Positions 7,000 to 15,271 of a stretch of 25,027 bases of DNA are shown here, in pieces; positions within the stretch are counted from its first letter, which is position 1; every line of letters begins with the position of its first letter. Position numbers and translations under genes: made by a program. The notes under the pieces are model-generated. The model worked only from the letters and a program-made list of their open reading frames with translations. It ran no database searches and was not told the DNA's origin. Source of the stretch: Raineyella sp964402325 (GTDB lineage: Bacteria > Actinomycetota > Actinomycetes > Propionibacteriales > Propionibacteriaceae); the NCBI GenBank assembly GCA_964402325.1, contig CAYOBI010000041.1, positions 1 to 25,027 on the forward strand, read 5' to 3'.

Positions 7000-8385
7000 A
7001 TGACGGCGACGATGGTGGCGGACGTGCCGGAGTGGGTGCTGGCCGAGTGGCCGGACGGTGATCCGCCCTGGCCCGACGACCCGTCCGGGCCGCCGGGGCC
7101 ACGGGCGGCGACGGACGTCGACCTGGCGGACGTCCGGCAGTGGGCGCGGTGGCTGGCGGATCCCGAGGTCCTCGATCCCGGCGATCGGGGCGCCGAGCAG
7201 GAATCGGCGCGCTGCATCGACCTGATCACCGCACTCGAGCGGCTCAAGGCGGCCGCGTCGGCGGCGCAGGCCCGGGTGTCGGAGCGCTTCGACCGGCTGC
7301 GGCGTTCGCTCCAGGAAGCGGCCGGGGTGCCCGCCCGCCGGCTCGGCGAGGGGGTGGCGGCCCAGGTGGCGCTGGCCCGGCACGAGTCGCCGGTCAAGGG
7401 CGGCCGGTTCCTCGGGGCGGCGCAGGCCTGGGTCCGCGAGATGCCGAACACCCTGGAGGCCCTGGCCGACGGTCGGCTGAGCGAGTGGCGGGCGACGCTG
7501 GCGGTGCGCGAGACGGCCTGCCTGGCGGTGGAGGACCGCCGCGCGGTGGATGCCGAGTTCGGCACCCTGCTCGGCTCCGGGCGCTCGATGGGGGACCGGG
7601 CGGTGACCGCCGAACTGCGCCGGATGGTCTACGCGCGGGACGCCGAGGCGTACGTCCGGCGGATCAGGGCGGCGGTCAAGGGACGTCGGGTGACCTGCCG
7701 GCCGGCACCGGACGGCATGACGTACGTGATGGCGCTGCTGCCGCTGGAGCGAGGCGTCGCGGTGTACGCGGCACTGGGTCAGGCGGCCGACTCGGCCCGG
7801 GCCGCGGGTGACGAACGCGGCCGTGGCCAGCTGATGGCCGACACCCTGGTGGAACGGGTCACCGGTCGCCCCGCGTCCCGGCCCTGTGACGTCCACCTCG
7901 ACCTGCTGATCACCGATCGCTCGCTCTTCGCCGAGGACGACGGCGCCGCCGACGTCCTCGGGGTCGGGCCTGCTCCGGCGGGTTGGGTGCGGCAGATGCT
8001 CGGCGACATCGAGGACCCGGAGACCCGGGTGCAGGTGCGTCGGCTGTTCCGGGGACCTGACGGACTGATGGCGACGAAGACCGCCGGCCGGTTCTTCACC
8101 CGGGGCATGCAGCACCTGATCCGGGTCCGCGACCAGCACTGCCGGACGCCGTGGTGCGACGCCCCGATCCGGCACGCCGACCATGTCGTGGGTCACGCCG
8201 AGGGCGGCCCGACCGACCTGGACAACGGGCAGGGCCTCTGTGAGGCCTGCAACCACGCCAAGCAGGCCGCCGGGTGGACGGCCGGGGTGGAGCCCGGGCC
8301 CGACCACGTCGTCCGCCTGGTGACGCCCACCGGCCACACGTACGCCTCGCGACCGCCGCGAGGGCCGGGGGAGGAGGCCCGCTGA
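7000..8385 (+). CDS. DUF222 and HNH endonuclease domain protein (13E12-repeat family type)
   Basis: 461 residues. The N-terminal two thirds fit the largely helical DUF222 region (ESARCIDLITALERLKAAASA, and the MPNTLEALADGRLSEWRA segment). The C-terminus is an HNH nuclease: Cys381 and Cys386 in CRTPWC, Asp394-His395, Asn409, and CEACNH with Cys414, Cys417 and His419, giving a complete zinc and catalytic set. Such proteins occur in multiple copies in many actinobacteria; their role is not established, and mobile or repeat-associated behaviour has been suggested. ATG 7000 follows GGGGGAG; ATG 7012 is an alternative. It stands alone between the chlID operon and cobL-cobM, with no partner gene, and is not obviously related to cobalamin. 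It looks intact. Confidence 0.9.
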   Translation: MTATMVADVPEWVLAEWPDGDPPWPDDPSGPPGPRAATDVDLADVRQWARWLADPEVLDPGDRGAEQESARCIDLITALERLKAAASAAQARVSERFDRLRRSLQEAAGVPARRLGEGVAAQVALARHESPVKGGRFLGAAQAWVREMPNTLEALADGRLSEWRATLAVRETACLAVEDRRAVDAEFGTLLGSGRSMGDRAVTAELRRMVYARDAEAYVRRIRAAVKGRRVTCRPAPDGMTYVMALLPLERGVAVYAALGQAADSARAAGDERGRGQLMADTLVERVTGRPASRPCDVHLDLLITDRSLFAEDDGAADVLGVGPAPAGWVRQMLGDIEDPETRVQVRRLFRGPDGLMATKTAGRFFTRGMQHLIRVRDQHCRTPWCDAPIRHADHVVGHAEGGPTDLDNGQGLCEACNHAKQAAGWTAGVEPGPDHVVRLVTPTGHTYASRPPRGPGEEAR

Positions 8386-8414
8386 GCCCGCCCGGTCGGC
8401 CGGCGGGGCGCCGT

Positions 8415-8420
8415 TAGGGT
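8415..8420 (+). promoter_or_regulatory. -10 box (TAGGGT) of a probable leaderless cobL promoter
   Basis: TAGGGT ends six bases before the GTG start at 8427 (TAGGGT-TGACCC-GTG). At the usual -10 to start distance, transcription would begin at or next to the first base of the GTG. There is no Shine-Dalgarno sequence in this interval, which supports a leaderless mRNA, a common arrangement in actinobacteria. Confidence 0.6.
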
Positions 8421-8426
8421 TGACCC

Positions 8427-9638
8427 GTGATCGAGGTCGTGGGAGTGCGGGCGGACGGGCCGGACGAGGAGGCCCGCCGGATGCTGGCCGAGGCGGAGGT
8501 GGTCCTGGGTGGCGAACGACACCTCGCGATGGCGCGCGCCCTCGGGGTCGCGGCGCAGCTGGTCGCGTGGCCGTCGCCGATGCGCCCGGCGCTGCCCGCG
8601 TTGATGGAGTCCGTCGCCGGCCGCCGGGTGGTCGTGCTCGCCTCGGGGGACCCGATGGTCTCCGGCATCGGCTCGACGCTGGTCCGGCTGCTCGGCGCCG
8701 ACGCTGTGCGGATCCGGCCGGCTGCCTCGTCGCTCGCCCTGGCCCGCGCCGAGATGCGCTGGCCGGAGGAGACCTGCGACTTCGTCAGCCTGGTGGGTCG
8801 CGACGTCAACCGGCTGCGGCGCCACCTTGCCCCCGGCAACCGGGTGGTCGCGCTGTCCGGCGGCTCGGGGACGCCGGCCGCCATCGCTGCACTGCTGCGC
8901 GCGGAAGGGTTCGGGCCGACCCGCATGACGGTGCTGTCCGACCTCGGGGCGCCGGAGCAGGCGCGGTTCGACGGGCTCGCCGCCGACTGGCCCTACGGCT
9001 CGGTCCCGGCGCTCAACGTGCTCTGTCTCGACCTCGCCGTCGCGCCCGGGGAGAGCCCGGTCGGCCTGTCGCTGGCTCCCGGGCTGCCCGACGAGGACTT
9101 CGAGAACGACGGCCAGCTGACCAAGCGCGACGTACGGGCCTCGGCGCTCGCCCACCTGCGCCCCTGCCCCGGGGAGCTGCTGTGGGACGTCGGCGCCGGT
9201 GCCGGGTCGGTCGGCATCGAATGGTCCCGCCTCGACCGCCGCAACCGCGCGATCGCCGTCGAGCGCGACCCGGAGCGCGCCGCCCGGATCCGCCGCAACG
9301 CCGACCGGCTCGGCGTCCCCGAACTGCGCGTGGTGCAGGACGACGCGGGGACCGGACTGGCGGACCTGCCGACCCCCGACGCCGTCTTCATCGGCGGCGG
9401 TGCCACCACCCCGGTGATCGAGACGTGCTGGCACGCACTGCGCCCCGAGGGTCGCCTGGTGGTGCACACCGTCACCCTGGAGACCGAACAGGCCATCATC
9501 GACGCCTGGCAGCGCCACGGCGGCGACCTGACCCGGCTGTCGGTCGAGACCAGCCAGCCGATCGGGCGGTTCACCGGCTGGAAGCCCGCCCGTCCCGTGG
9601 TGCAATGGTCCGCCGCCAAGAACCAGGAGATCGTGTGA
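8427..9638 (+). CDS. cobL: Precorrin-6Y C5,15-methyltransferase (decarboxylating) CobL
   Basis: Bifunctional enzyme that methylates precorrin-6B at C5 and C15 and removes the acetate side-chain carboxyl at C12, giving precorrin-8. At 403 residues it is the full CbiE-CbiT fusion. The N-terminal tetrapyrrole methylase domain (about 1-200) has SGDPMVSGIG at 73-82 and ALSGGSGTPA. The C-terminal Rossmann methyltransferase (about 225-403) has the SAM loop DVGAGAGSVGIEW starting at Asp254, AVERDPERAARI and DAVFIGGGA. GTG 8427 is preferred because of the leaderless promoter spacing. Its stop overlaps the cobM start. It is transcribed apart from the chlID operon although it acts directly after CobK. 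Confidence 0.96.
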   Translation: MIEVVGVRADGPDEEARRMLAEAEVVLGGERHLAMARALGVAAQLVAWPSPMRPALPALMESVAGRRVVVLASGDPMVSGIGSTLVRLLGADAVRIRPAASSLALARAEMRWPEETCDFVSLVGRDVNRLRRHLAPGNRVVALSGGSGTPAAIAALLRAEGFGPTRMTVLSDLGAPEQARFDGLAADWPYGSVPALNVLCLDLAVAPGESPVGLSLAPGLPDEDFENDGQLTKRDVRASALAHLRPCPGELLWDVGAGAGSVGIEWSRLDRRNRAIAVERDPERAARIRRNADRLGVPELRVVQDDAGTGLADLPTPDAVFIGGGATTPVIETCWHALRPEGRLVVHTVTLETEQAIIDAWQRHGGDLTRLSVETSQPIGRFTGWKPARPVVQWSAAKNQEIV

Positions 9639-10381
9639 CCGTCCACTTCATCGGAGCCGGCCCCGGCGCCGCCGACCTGCTCACCTTCCGCGGGGCCGCC
9701 CTGATCGGGGCCAGCCCGGTCTGCCTCTACGCCGGGACGTACGTCACCGAGGAGATGCTGGCGCACTGCCCCGACGGCGCCGAACTCGTCGACACCGCGG
9801 TGGTGAACCTCGACGAGCAGATCGCGATCATGAAGCGCGCCACCGCCGAGGGCCGCGACGTCGCCCGGCTCTGCTCCGGCGACCCGTCGATCTACTCCGC
9901 CGTCGCCGAGCAGACCCGACGGCTCGACGCCGAGGGCGTCGACTGGGACGTCACACCCGGCGTCCCCGCTTATGCGGCCGCCGCCGCGCTGGTCGGCAAG
10001 GAGCTCTCCGTCCCGGAGGTCGCCCAGACCGTGATCCTGACCCGGGCCCAGCGCGCCTCGACGAGGATCCCGCCGGAGGAGTCCCTCGCCGAGCTGGCGA
10101 AGACCCACGCGACCCTGGTCCTGCACCTGGCGATCCGCTTCGTCCGGGAGCTGCAGGAGACGCTCATCCCGGAGTACGGCGCCGACTGCCCGGTGGTCGT
10201 CGTCTCCCGCGCCGAACAGCCCGACCAGCTGATCATCCGCGGCACCCTCGCCGACGTCGCCGACGCCGTCGAGCGGCACGGGCTGCGGCAGGCCGCCGTC
10301 ATCATCGTCGGTTGGGCCCTCGACGCCGAGGACTTCCCCGAGTCGCACCTCTACCGCACCCGGCACCTGCACCGCCCCTGA
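9635..10381 (+). CDS. cobM: Precorrin-4 C11-methyltransferase CobM
   Basis: Adds the C11 methyl group to precorrin-4, using S-adenosylmethionine, to give precorrin-5. The 248-residue product shows the tetrapyrrole methylase glycine loop GAGPGAADLLT at 7-17, CLYAGTYV, SGDPSIYSA at 81-89, TPGVPAYAAAAA, and RAEQPDQLIIRGTL near residue 190, all in the order expected for CobM/CbiF. The start is GTG 9635, overlapping the cobL stop in GTGA and preceded by AGGAG five bases upstream. It is the last gene of the two-gene operon; the next transcription signal is the mutA leader promoter 38 bases on. Confidence 0.96.
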   Translation: MTVHFIGAGPGAADLLTFRGAALIGASPVCLYAGTYVTEEMLAHCPDGAELVDTAVVNLDEQIAIMKRATAEGRDVARLCSGDPSIYSAVAEQTRRLDAEGVDWDVTPGVPAYAAAAALVGKELSVPEVAQTVILTRAQRASTRIPPEESLAELAKTHATLVLHLAIRFVRELQETLIPEYGADCPVVVVSRAEQPDQLIIRGTLADVADAVERHGLRQAAVIIVGWALDAEDFPESHLYRTRHLHRP

Positions 10382-10418
10382 CCCCGGGGGTACGTCCCGC
10401 GGTCGGACCATGCCCGTG

Positions 10419-10424
10419 TAGTGT
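10419..10424 (+). promoter_or_regulatory. Putative -10 box (TAGTGT) for the mutAB leader
   Basis: TAGTGT lies seven bases before the first strand of the riboswitch P1 helix (10432), putting transcription start near 10431. No obvious -35. The agreement with the aptamer boundary is the main support. Confidence 0.5.
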
Positions 10425-10431
10425 GCGGATC

Positions 10432-10638
10432 GCTGGTTCGGGAGGCGGAGGGATCCGTCGCCCGTCGCAAGAGGGAACCCGGTGGGAATCCGGGACTGTC
10501 CCGCAGCGGTATGAGGGAACGACACCACCACCGTGCACGCCGCACGGAAGCACTGGGCGACTGGGCCTGGGAAGCGGTGGTCGAGGAACCCGGCAGGAGC
10601 ACCTGCCGGCATGCCCCCGAGTCCGAAGACCTGCCAGC
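10432..10638 (+). promoter_or_regulatory. Full-length (class-I-like) cobalamin riboswitch before the mutAB operon
   Basis: The leader holds the conserved cobalamin riboswitch blocks in order: GAGGGAACCCGGTGGGAATC, GACTGTCCCGCAGCGGTATG, AAGCACTGGGCGAC, CTGGGAAGCGG and the 3' block GAGTCCGAAGACCTGCCAGC. P1 can form between GCTGG (10432-10436) and CCAGC (10634-10638). It includes the peripheral CACTG and TGGGAAG elements missing from the two compact riboswitches in this window. It precedes a small unknown gene and mutA-mutB-meaB, so a cobalamin form, likely adenosylcobalamin for this architecture, controls the mutase. Whether ligand turns expression on or off cannot be read with certainty. Confidence 0.95.
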
Positions 10639-10671
10639 ACGTCGGCGCTCCGTGGCGTCGTCGTGACATTG

Positions 10672-10741
10672 CCTCGGGATCGGGCTGCCTGTCGCCGCAC
10701 GCGGCACGTACCTCGAGGTGCCAGATCCCGAGCCCGAGGAG
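10672..10741 (+). promoter_or_regulatory. Probable riboswitch expression platform over the first ribosome-binding site
   Basis: Competing helices are possible. CTCGGGATC (10673-10681) with GATCCCGAG (10724-10732) leaves the GAGGAG ribosome-binding site (10736-10741) free. CCTCGGG (10672-10678) with CCCGAGG (10733-10739), or CGGGCT (10681-10686) with AGCCCG (10731-10736), would cover part of it. Inner hairpins GCCGC/GCGGC and GGCAC/GTGCC stack between. No U-tract follows, so translational control is more likely than termination. Confidence 0.55.
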
Positions 10742-10746
10742 CCATC

Positions 10747-11187
10747 ATGGATGACCTGTCCGTCCGCCGTTCGCCCCTGCACACTGTCACGTACGCCCAC
10801 CGTCGGGGTGTCGACATCGCCGCCGTCCTGCCCAGCCTCCGGGACTGGGACGACTCCGGCCAGCTGTCCGACCTCCACGATCGCCTCCATCTCGTCACGG
10901 CCGCCTGCGACGGCCTGCTGGTGGGATACGTGGCGGTCGATGCCCGCGACGGGCTGATCCGGATCGTCGCCGAGCACGTCGTCCCCGGGGCCGATCCGAC
11001 GTCGGAGGTCGCCCGGGCGCTGACCCGGCTCGCCGTCGACGTCGCCTCCAGCCCGTGGGGTGACGTGGAGGTCGGCCGGGCGAGCCTGACGGTGCCGCAC
11101 CTGCTGCGGGACGGCTGGCATCCGATCGCCGATGGCACTCGACGCCCGGGACCCACCATCACCATGAGTGGAGCAGGAGCCGCATGA
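10747..11187 (+). CDS. Uncharacterised 146-residue protein, first gene of the mutAB operon; possibly GNAT-like
   Basis: I do not recognise this gene with confidence. It starts at ATG 10747, five bases after GAGGAG, directly behind the cobalamin riboswitch, and its stop overlaps the mutA start (ATGA). It is soluble, with no signal peptide or membrane segment. The order of predicted elements (LLVGYVAVD strand, IRIVAEHVVP strand, a helix EVARALTRLAVDVA, then a LLRDGWHPI end) resembles the second half of an N-acetyltransferase fold, but a clear acetyl-CoA loop of the Q/R-x-x-G-x-G/A type is missing (PGADPTSE stands there). Coupled translation suggests a role tied to the mutase, such as assembly, modification or regulation; that is inference. 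It could also be a structural relic without catalysis. Confidence 0.75.
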   Translation: MDDLSVRRSPLHTVTYAHRRGVDIAAVLPSLRDWDDSGQLSDLHDRLHLVTAACDGLLVGYVAVDARDGLIRIVAEHVVPGADPTSEVARALTRLAVDVASSPWGDVEVGRASLTVPHLLRDGWHPIADGTRRPGPTITMSGAGAA

Positions 11188-13082
11188 CCACACCACAGCG
11201 AACACCCGACATCGACACCGAGGATCCGCCGGGCTTCGTCCTGGCCGGTGACTTCGCGACGCCGACCGAGGCCGAGTGGCGTTCCGCCGCGGCCAAGGTG
11301 CTCAACCGCAAGCGGCCCCCGGAGCGGCAGCTGACCCCCGACGACGCCGTCGGTCGTCTGCGCCGCCGGTCCGTCGACGGTCTCGTGATCGACCCGCTCT
11401 ACACCCGCGACGGTGCAGGTGACCTCGGCTATCCCGGGGTGATGCCGTTCGTCCGCGGCACCACGGTGCGCCGTGGGCAGATGGACGCCTGGGACGTCCG
11501 GGCCCTGCATGAGGACCCCGACGTCGCCTTCACCCGCAAGGCGGTCCTCGAGGACCTCGAGCGAGGCGTCACCAGCCTGTGGCTGCGGCTCGACCCCGAC
11601 GCCATCGCGCCGACCGACCTGGCCGGGGTGCTCGCCGACGTGCTGCTCGACCTGGCCAAGGTCGAGGTCTCCAGCCGGACTGACCCGGTCGCCGCGGCCG
11701 AGGCCCTGCTCGCGCTGGTCGAGGGCAGCGGCAAGGACAAGGCATCGCTGTCGCTGAACCTGGGTCTGGACCCGATCGGTCTCGCCGCCGACCGCGGCAC
11801 CACCCCCGACCTGACCGGGATGGCCCCCTGGGTGACCCGGCTCGAGGGTTACACCCAGTCCCGCCCGTTCGTGGTCGACGCAACCCTGTGGCACAACGCC
11901 GGTGCCGGTGACGTGCACGAGGTCGCCTGGGCGCTCGCGACCGGCCTGGAGTACGTCCGGGCCCTCGTCGGGCAGGGCATCGGTCTCGACGACGCCTTCG
12001 ATGCGATGGTCTTCCGGGTCACCGCCGGCTGCGACGAGTTCGCCACCATCGCGCGGCTCCGCGCCCTGCGCCGCTGCTGGGCCCGGATCGGCGAGGTGCT
12101 CGGCGTCACCGAGGAACGTCGAGGCGCGCGCCAGCACGCCGTGACCTCCTGGCGCGAGCTCACCCGCGACGACCCGTACGTGAACATGCTGCGCGGCACC
12201 ATCAGCACCTTCGCGGCGGCCGTGGGCGGCGCCGAGGCGATCACCACCCTGCCGTTCGACACCGTCCGGGGCCTGCCCGGGGAGGACAGCCGGCGGGTGG
12301 CGCGCAACACCCAGATCGTGCTCGCCGAGGAGTCGAACATCGGCCGGGTCAACGACCCCGCCGGCGGCACCTGGTACCTCGAGTCGCTGACCGACGAGAT
12401 CTCGGACGCCGCCTGGGCGGCGTTCCAGGAGGTCGAGGCCGCCGGCGGCATGGTCGCTGCCCTGGCCGACGGCCTGCCCGGACGTGTCCTGGCCGACCTG
12501 AACGAGAAGCGCCGCCTGCAGCTCGCGACGCGCCAGCGGCCGATCACCGGCGTCTCGGAGTTCCCGAACACCGCCGAGCCCGAACTCGAGGTGCGCCCGC
12601 GCCCCGAGGCCCCGGCAGTGGTCGGGTTACCACGGCATCGCGACGCCGAAGTGTTCGAGGCGCTGCGGGACCGTACGGCCACCGCCGGTGACCCGGCCCC
12701 CGGGGTGTTCCTGGCCTGTCTGGGCAGCCGCCGTGACTTCGGTGGCCGGGAGGGCTTCGCCTCGAACCTCTTCCACATCGCCGGCCTGGCCACGCCCTCC
12801 TGCGAGGGCGGCACGCTCGACGAGATCGTCGCGGCCTGGCGCGCCGCCGCCACCCCGGTGGCGGTGCTCTGCTCCTCCGCCACGGTCTACGCGCAGCAGG
12901 GCCTCGAGGTCGCCGCCGCGCTCAAGGAGGCCGGTGCCCGTACCGTCCTGCTCGCCGGTTCCGTCAAGGAGCTCGGCGACAGCGAACGGGCGGCGACCCT
13001 CATCGACGGGACGATCGCCCTCGGCGTCGACGTCGTCGAGATCCTCACCACCACGCTCGACACGACAGGAGTCGCCCGATGA
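11184..13082 (+). CDS. mutA: Methylmalonyl-CoA mutase small (beta) subunit MutA
   Basis: Non-catalytic partner of MutB in the heterodimeric mutase that interconverts succinyl-CoA and (R)-methylmalonyl-CoA in propionate metabolism. The 632-residue length fits the small subunit. It has the TIM-barrel half (LVIDPLYTRDG, TLPFDTVRGLPGEDSRRVARN, NDPAGGTWYLE) and a C-terminal flavodoxin-like domain. Where catalytic subunits have DGHDRG, this chain reads RRDFGGRE, so the cobalt-ligand histidine is missing, as known for MutA. ATG 11184 overlaps the preceding stop and follows AGGAG by four bases. Its own stop overlaps mutB, consistent with equal subunit synthesis. Confidence 0.97.
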   Translation: MTTPQRTPDIDTEDPPGFVLAGDFATPTEAEWRSAAAKVLNRKRPPERQLTPDDAVGRLRRRSVDGLVIDPLYTRDGAGDLGYPGVMPFVRGTTVRRGQMDAWDVRALHEDPDVAFTRKAVLEDLERGVTSLWLRLDPDAIAPTDLAGVLADVLLDLAKVEVSSRTDPVAAAEALLALVEGSGKDKASLSLNLGLDPIGLAADRGTTPDLTGMAPWVTRLEGYTQSRPFVVDATLWHNAGAGDVHEVAWALATGLEYVRALVGQGIGLDDAFDAMVFRVTAGCDEFATIARLRALRRCWARIGEVLGVTEERRGARQHAVTSWRELTRDDPYVNMLRGTISTFAAAVGGAEAITTLPFDTVRGLPGEDSRRVARNTQIVLAEESNIGRVNDPAGGTWYLESLTDEISDAAWAAFQEVEAAGGMVAALADGLPGRVLADLNEKRRLQLATRQRPITGVSEFPNTAEPELEVRPRPEAPAVVGLPRHRDAEVFEALRDRTATAGDPAPGVFLACLGSRRDFGGREGFASNLFHIAGLATPSCEGGTLDEIVAAWRAAATPVAVLCSSATVYAQQGLEVAAALKEAGARTVLLAGSVKELGDSERAATLIDGTIALGVDVVEILTTTLDTTGVAR

Positions 13083-15271
13083 CCGCGTTGCCGCGATTCG
13101 ACTCGATCCCGCTCGGCGGCCGAGACGTCCCCGGGGATGCCCGGGCCCGCTTCGAGGCCCTGCTCGCCGCCGGTCCCACCGAGGAGTGGGAGACACCGGA
13201 GCAGATCCCGGTGCAGCACGTCTACGGCTCCGACGCGTACGAAGGACTGGACTTCCTGGACACCCGTCCGGGCATCCCGCCCTACCTGCGCGGCCCGTAC
13301 GCCACCATGTACACCAACCAGCCGTGGACGATCCGTCAGTACGCGGGCTTCTCCACCGCGGAGGAGTCCAACGCCTTCTACCGGCGCAACCTCGCCGCCG
13401 GCCAGAAGGGCCTGTCGATCGCCTTCGACCTGGCCACCCACCGCGGCTACGACTCCGACCACCCGCGCGTCGCCGGCGACGTCGGCATGGCCGGGGTGGC
13501 GGTCGACTCCATCCTCGACATGCGCCAGCTCTTCGACGGCATCCCGTTGGACCGGATGAGCGTGTCGATGACCATGAACGGCGCCGTACTGCCGATCCTG
13601 TCGCTCTACGTCGTGGCGGCCGAGGAGCAGGGGGTGAAGCCGGAGCAGCTCGCGGGGACGATCCAGAACGACATCCTCAAGGAGTTCATGGTCCGCAACA
13701 CCTACATCTACCCGCCGACCCCGAGCATGCGGATCATCTCGGACATCTTCGCCTTCACCAGCGCGAACATGCCGAAGTTCAACTCGATCTCGATCTCGGG
13801 CTACCACATGCAGGAGGCCGGGGCGACGGCCGACATCGAGATGGCCTACACCCTGGCCGACGGTGTCGACTACATCCGCGCCGGCGAGTCCGTCGGGTTG
13901 GTCGTCGACCAGTTCGCGCCGCGACTGTCGTTCTTCTGGGCGATCGGGATGAACTTCTTCATGGAGGTCGCCAAGATGCGGGCCGCGCGCCTGCTCTGGG
14001 CCCGCCTGGTGCGCCAGTTCGACCCGAAGAACCCGAAGTCGATGAGCCTGCGGACGCACTCGCAGACCTCCGGGTGGTCGCTGACCGCCCAGGACGTCCA
14101 CAACAACGTGATCCGCACCTGCGTCGAGGCGATGGCGGCGACCCAGGGCCACACCCAGTCGCTGCACACCAACGCGCTGGACGAGGCGATCGCCCTGCCG
14201 ACCGACTTCAGCGCCCGGATCGCGCGCAACACCCAGCTGTTCCTGCAGCAGGAGTCGGGCACCTGTCGGGTCGTCGACCCGTGGGGCGGGTCGGCGTACG
14301 TCGAGAAGCTCACCCATGACCTGGCCCGCCGGGCGTGGACGCTGATCGACGAGGTCGAGCAGGCCGGCGGCATGACGAAGGCGATCGAGGCCGGCATCCC
14401 CAAGATGCGCATCGAGGAGGCCGCCGCCCGGACCCAGGCCCGGATCGACTCCGGCCGCCAGCCGGTGATCGGCGTCAACACCTATCAGCTCGAGCACGAG
14501 GCGCCGCTGGACGTCCTCAAGATCGACAACAAGCAGGTCCGCGCCGCACAGATCGCCAAGCTCGACCAGCTCCGCGCCGAGCGTGACGAGGCGGCCTGCC
14601 AGGCCGCGCTGGAGAAGCTCACCTGGGCGGCGGCGAACCCGGATCCCACCGATCCGGACCGCAACCTGCTCAAGCTGGGCATCGACGCGGCCCGGGCCAA
14701 GGCCTCGGTCGGCGAGATGTCGATGGCCCTGGAGCAGGTCTTCGGCCGCTACACCGCCCAGATCCGTACGATCAGCGGTGTGTACTCCAAGGAAGCTGCC
14801 GGCTCGCCGGCGATGACCAAGGCCCGGGAGATGGTCGAGGCCTTCACCGAGGCCGAGGGCCGCCGCCCCCGCATCATGATCGCCAAGATGGGCCAGGACG
14901 GCCACGACCGGGGCCAGAAGGTGATCGCCACGGCCTATGCCGACCTCGGCTTCGACGTCGACGTCGGCCCGCTGTTCCAGACCCCCGAGGAGGCGGCCCG
15001 GCAGGCCGTCGAGGCCGACGTGCACGTCGTCGGCGTCTCCTCGCTCGCCGCCGGTCACCTCACCCTGGTGCCGGCGCTGCGCGAGGAACTCACCCGGCTG
15101 GGGCGTCCGGACATCATGATCGTCGTCGGCGGCGTGATCCCCGAGCAGGACTTCGACGAGCTCCGTGCGGGCGGCGCGTCGGCGATCTACCCGCCGGGGA
15201 CGATCATCCCGGAGGCCGCGGTGGACCTGCTCACCGAGCTGCGGACCAGGCTCGATGCCCAGACCGATTGA
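13079..15271 (+). CDS. mutB: Methylmalonyl-CoA mutase large (alpha) catalytic subunit MutB
   Basis: Adenosylcobalamin-dependent catalytic subunit. The 730-residue product has the substrate-binding barrel (YATMYTNQPWTIRQYAGFST near residue 75, LSIAFDLATHRGYDSDHP, SISGYHMQEAGA with the catalytic Tyr-His pair) and a C-terminal cobalamin-binding domain with DGHDRG at 607-612. His609 is the expected lower axial cobalt ligand, matching His610 in the Propionibacterium shermanii enzyme. Further cobalamin-domain motifs are VGVSSLAAGH and VVGGVIP. ATG 13079 overlaps the mutA stop, with AGGAG seven bases upstream. Together with MutA and MeaB it forms the cobalamin-consuming part of the locus. Confidence 0.98.
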   Translation: MTALPRFDSIPLGGRDVPGDARARFEALLAAGPTEEWETPEQIPVQHVYGSDAYEGLDFLDTRPGIPPYLRGPYATMYTNQPWTIRQYAGFSTAEESNAFYRRNLAAGQKGLSIAFDLATHRGYDSDHPRVAGDVGMAGVAVDSILDMRQLFDGIPLDRMSVSMTMNGAVLPILSLYVVAAEEQGVKPEQLAGTIQNDILKEFMVRNTYIYPPTPSMRIISDIFAFTSANMPKFNSISISGYHMQEAGATADIEMAYTLADGVDYIRAGESVGLVVDQFAPRLSFFWAIGMNFFMEVAKMRAARLLWARLVRQFDPKNPKSMSLRTHSQTSGWSLTAQDVHNNVIRTCVEAMAATQGHTQSLHTNALDEAIALPTDFSARIARNTQLFLQQESGTCRVVDPWGGSAYVEKLTHDLARRAWTLIDEVEQAGGMTKAIEAGIPKMRIEEAAARTQARIDSGRQPVIGVNTYQLEHEAPLDVLKIDNKQVRAAQIAKLDQLRAERDEAACQAALEKLTWAAANPDPTDPDRNLLKLGIDAARAKASVGEMSMALEQVFGRYTAQIRTISGVYSKEAAGSPAMTKAREMVEAFTEAEGRRPRIMIAKMGQDGHDRGQKVIATAYADLGFDVDVGPLFQTPEEAARQAVEADVHVVGVSSLAAGHLTLVPALREELTRLGRPDIMIVVGGVIPEQDFDELRAGGASAIYPPGTIIPEAAVDLLTELRTRLDAQTD

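Noticed and set aside
6964..8337. Long minus-strand frame opposite the DUF222-HNH gene
   Set aside because: The plus-strand frame has a complete HNH motif and ribosome-binding site; the opposite frame is a compositional shadow.
10421..10666. A short open frame with GTG/ATG-type starts inside the mutAB leader
   Set aside because: It lies on conserved riboswitch blocks, whose RNA structure explains the sequence, and its product has no recognisable features.
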